In this document: positions 63,500 through 64,000 of the stretch, piece by piece
Layout of the letters: each line of letters begins with the position of its first letter
Numbering within the stretch: position 1 is the first letter of the stretch
NCBI RefSeq assembly: GCF_021311115.1
Contig: NZ_JAJTNP010000006.1
Span: 1-64,000 of the forward strand
Direction: 5' to 3'
From: Chryseobacterium gwangjuense
Lineage (GTDB): Bacteria > Bacteroidota > Bacteroidia > Flavobacteriales > Weeksellaceae
Length of the DNA: 64,000 bases
Translations under genes and position numbers: made by a program
The notes under the pieces: generated by a model
Databases searched by the model: none
What the model was told of the DNA's origin: nothing
The model's input: only the letters and a program-made list of their open reading frames with translations

Positions 63500-63771
63500 G
63501 TTTTCTTAATTTTTAAGGTTTATTTGTCTTTTAGAGACGAACTTTTTAAAAATGTTACACTTATTTTTAAAATTTTTTAAAAATCTTATTTTTTCCTTTG
63601 CAAAAGGGGGTAAAAAGGAGGGTGTTTGGAGAATTTTAAATATTTTTTTGAAAAAAAGATTGCGTGTATGGTAATTATATAGCGGTAAATTACTAAATTT
63701 ATTAAATAATTAATCTTTTTGTTTAATTATTGAGAGTGAAATGTATTTTAAATTAAATTCAAAAAATATAG

Positions 63772-63984
63772 ATGAAGAATATCCAGGATGAATTTCAGGT
63801 TTTTAAAGATGAACTGAGAAAATTAAATATCGATGTGCAGAAAGTAGTAAAAGTAGGAAACGGAAGTATGGATTTCCATGAAGTTTTTTATAAGTCACCC
63901 AGATACGAAGATGTAAAGAGTGTGTATGTTCAACGACATAATCTAGACCATATTTTAGAAAAGTTTAAACAAGCTTATCATTAA
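63772..63984 (+). CDS. Small protein of unknown function
   Basis: 70 residues, not recognised. It is charged and mainly helical by eye, with EFQVFKDELRKLN near the start and a C-terminal helix HNLDHILEKFKQAYH. No signal peptide or membrane segment. The 272 bases upstream are very AT-rich, with no confident promoter box. It might continue as an operon beyond the window. Confidence 0.6.
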   Translation: MKNIQDEFQVFKDELRKLNIDVQKVVKVGNGSMDFHEVFYKSPRYEDVKSVYVQRHNLDHILEKFKQAYH

Positions 63985-64000
63985 AAATAAACGGTGCGGC

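Noticed and set aside
63519..63560. ECF-type promoter (GTAAC ... CGTC) upstream of the hydrolase-sigma operon
   Set aside because: The minus-strand words are present but the spacer is only 14 bases, shorter than usual, and the specificity of this sigma factor is unknown.

Overview
The window looks like a chromosomal segment of a Flavobacteriia member, most likely Chryseobacterium or a close relative in Weeksellaceae. The reasons are low G+C, secreted proteins with Por-type (T9SS) C-terminal sorting tails, promoters of the Bacteroidota type (TTG, about 20 bp, TAnnTTTG), the order acpP-fabF-rnc-(IPExxxVDY)-pyk, and the block rpsU-xerC-hpf-tRNAs / tuf-tRNATrp-secE-nusG-rplKAJL-rpoBC-DUF3467. Most genes are housekeeping. 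No prophage, insertion sequence or CRISPR array was seen.

Layout: 1-373 is the tail of a T9SS-exported protein. 497-4100 (minus) holds coaE, an MBL hydrolase, a PaiB-like flavoprotein, a four-helix-bundle (S23-type) gene enclosed by a perfect 19-bp inverted repeat, and ruvB. 4362-7962 holds hutI, hutG and an aldehyde dehydrogenase. 8040-12224 (minus) is the acpP-fabF-rnc-pyk operon. 12553-14810 holds an SDR, an AraC regulator and a secreted nuclease. 14830-15228 (minus) is tmRNA. 15476-16929 is rpsU, xerC and hpf, followed by seven features of tRNA biology: a tandemly duplicated Thr-Tyr-Gly tRNA cassette and a second Thr tRNA. 18166-25993 is a two-component system with a heavy-metal-type RND efflux set, lying between the tRNA array and tuf, which are usually adjacent in this group. 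26251-39871 is the tuf/secE/nusG/ribosomal protein/RNA polymerase block, with a structured leader in front of rpoB.

40082-43902 is the most interesting accessory region. A Crp-type regulator is followed by a near-consensus Crp operator (TGTGA-N6-TCACC), a TAnnTTTG box, and five exported proteins: a DUF5777 barrel, a mono-heme c-type cytochrome lipoprotein, YceI, an ankyrin protein and a DOMON-like T9SS protein. I infer a Crp-controlled envelope redox module.

44026-50470 holds a phosphodiesterase, a divergent HxlR/NAD(P)-binding pair with overlapping promoters, a zinc alcohol dehydrogenase, an AraC regulator and a carboxylesterase. 50620-55763 (minus) holds a cytoplasmic alpha-amylase, dinB, a TlpA-like thioredoxin, a purine nucleoside phosphorylase and lpxK. 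55872-59999 holds truA, a second Crp-like regulator, a hydrolase and an MsbA-type ABC exporter. 60059-63499 (minus) holds a CPBP protease and a translationally coupled operon of hydrolase, ECF sigma factor, four-TM protein and methyltransferase. A small orphan gene closes the window.
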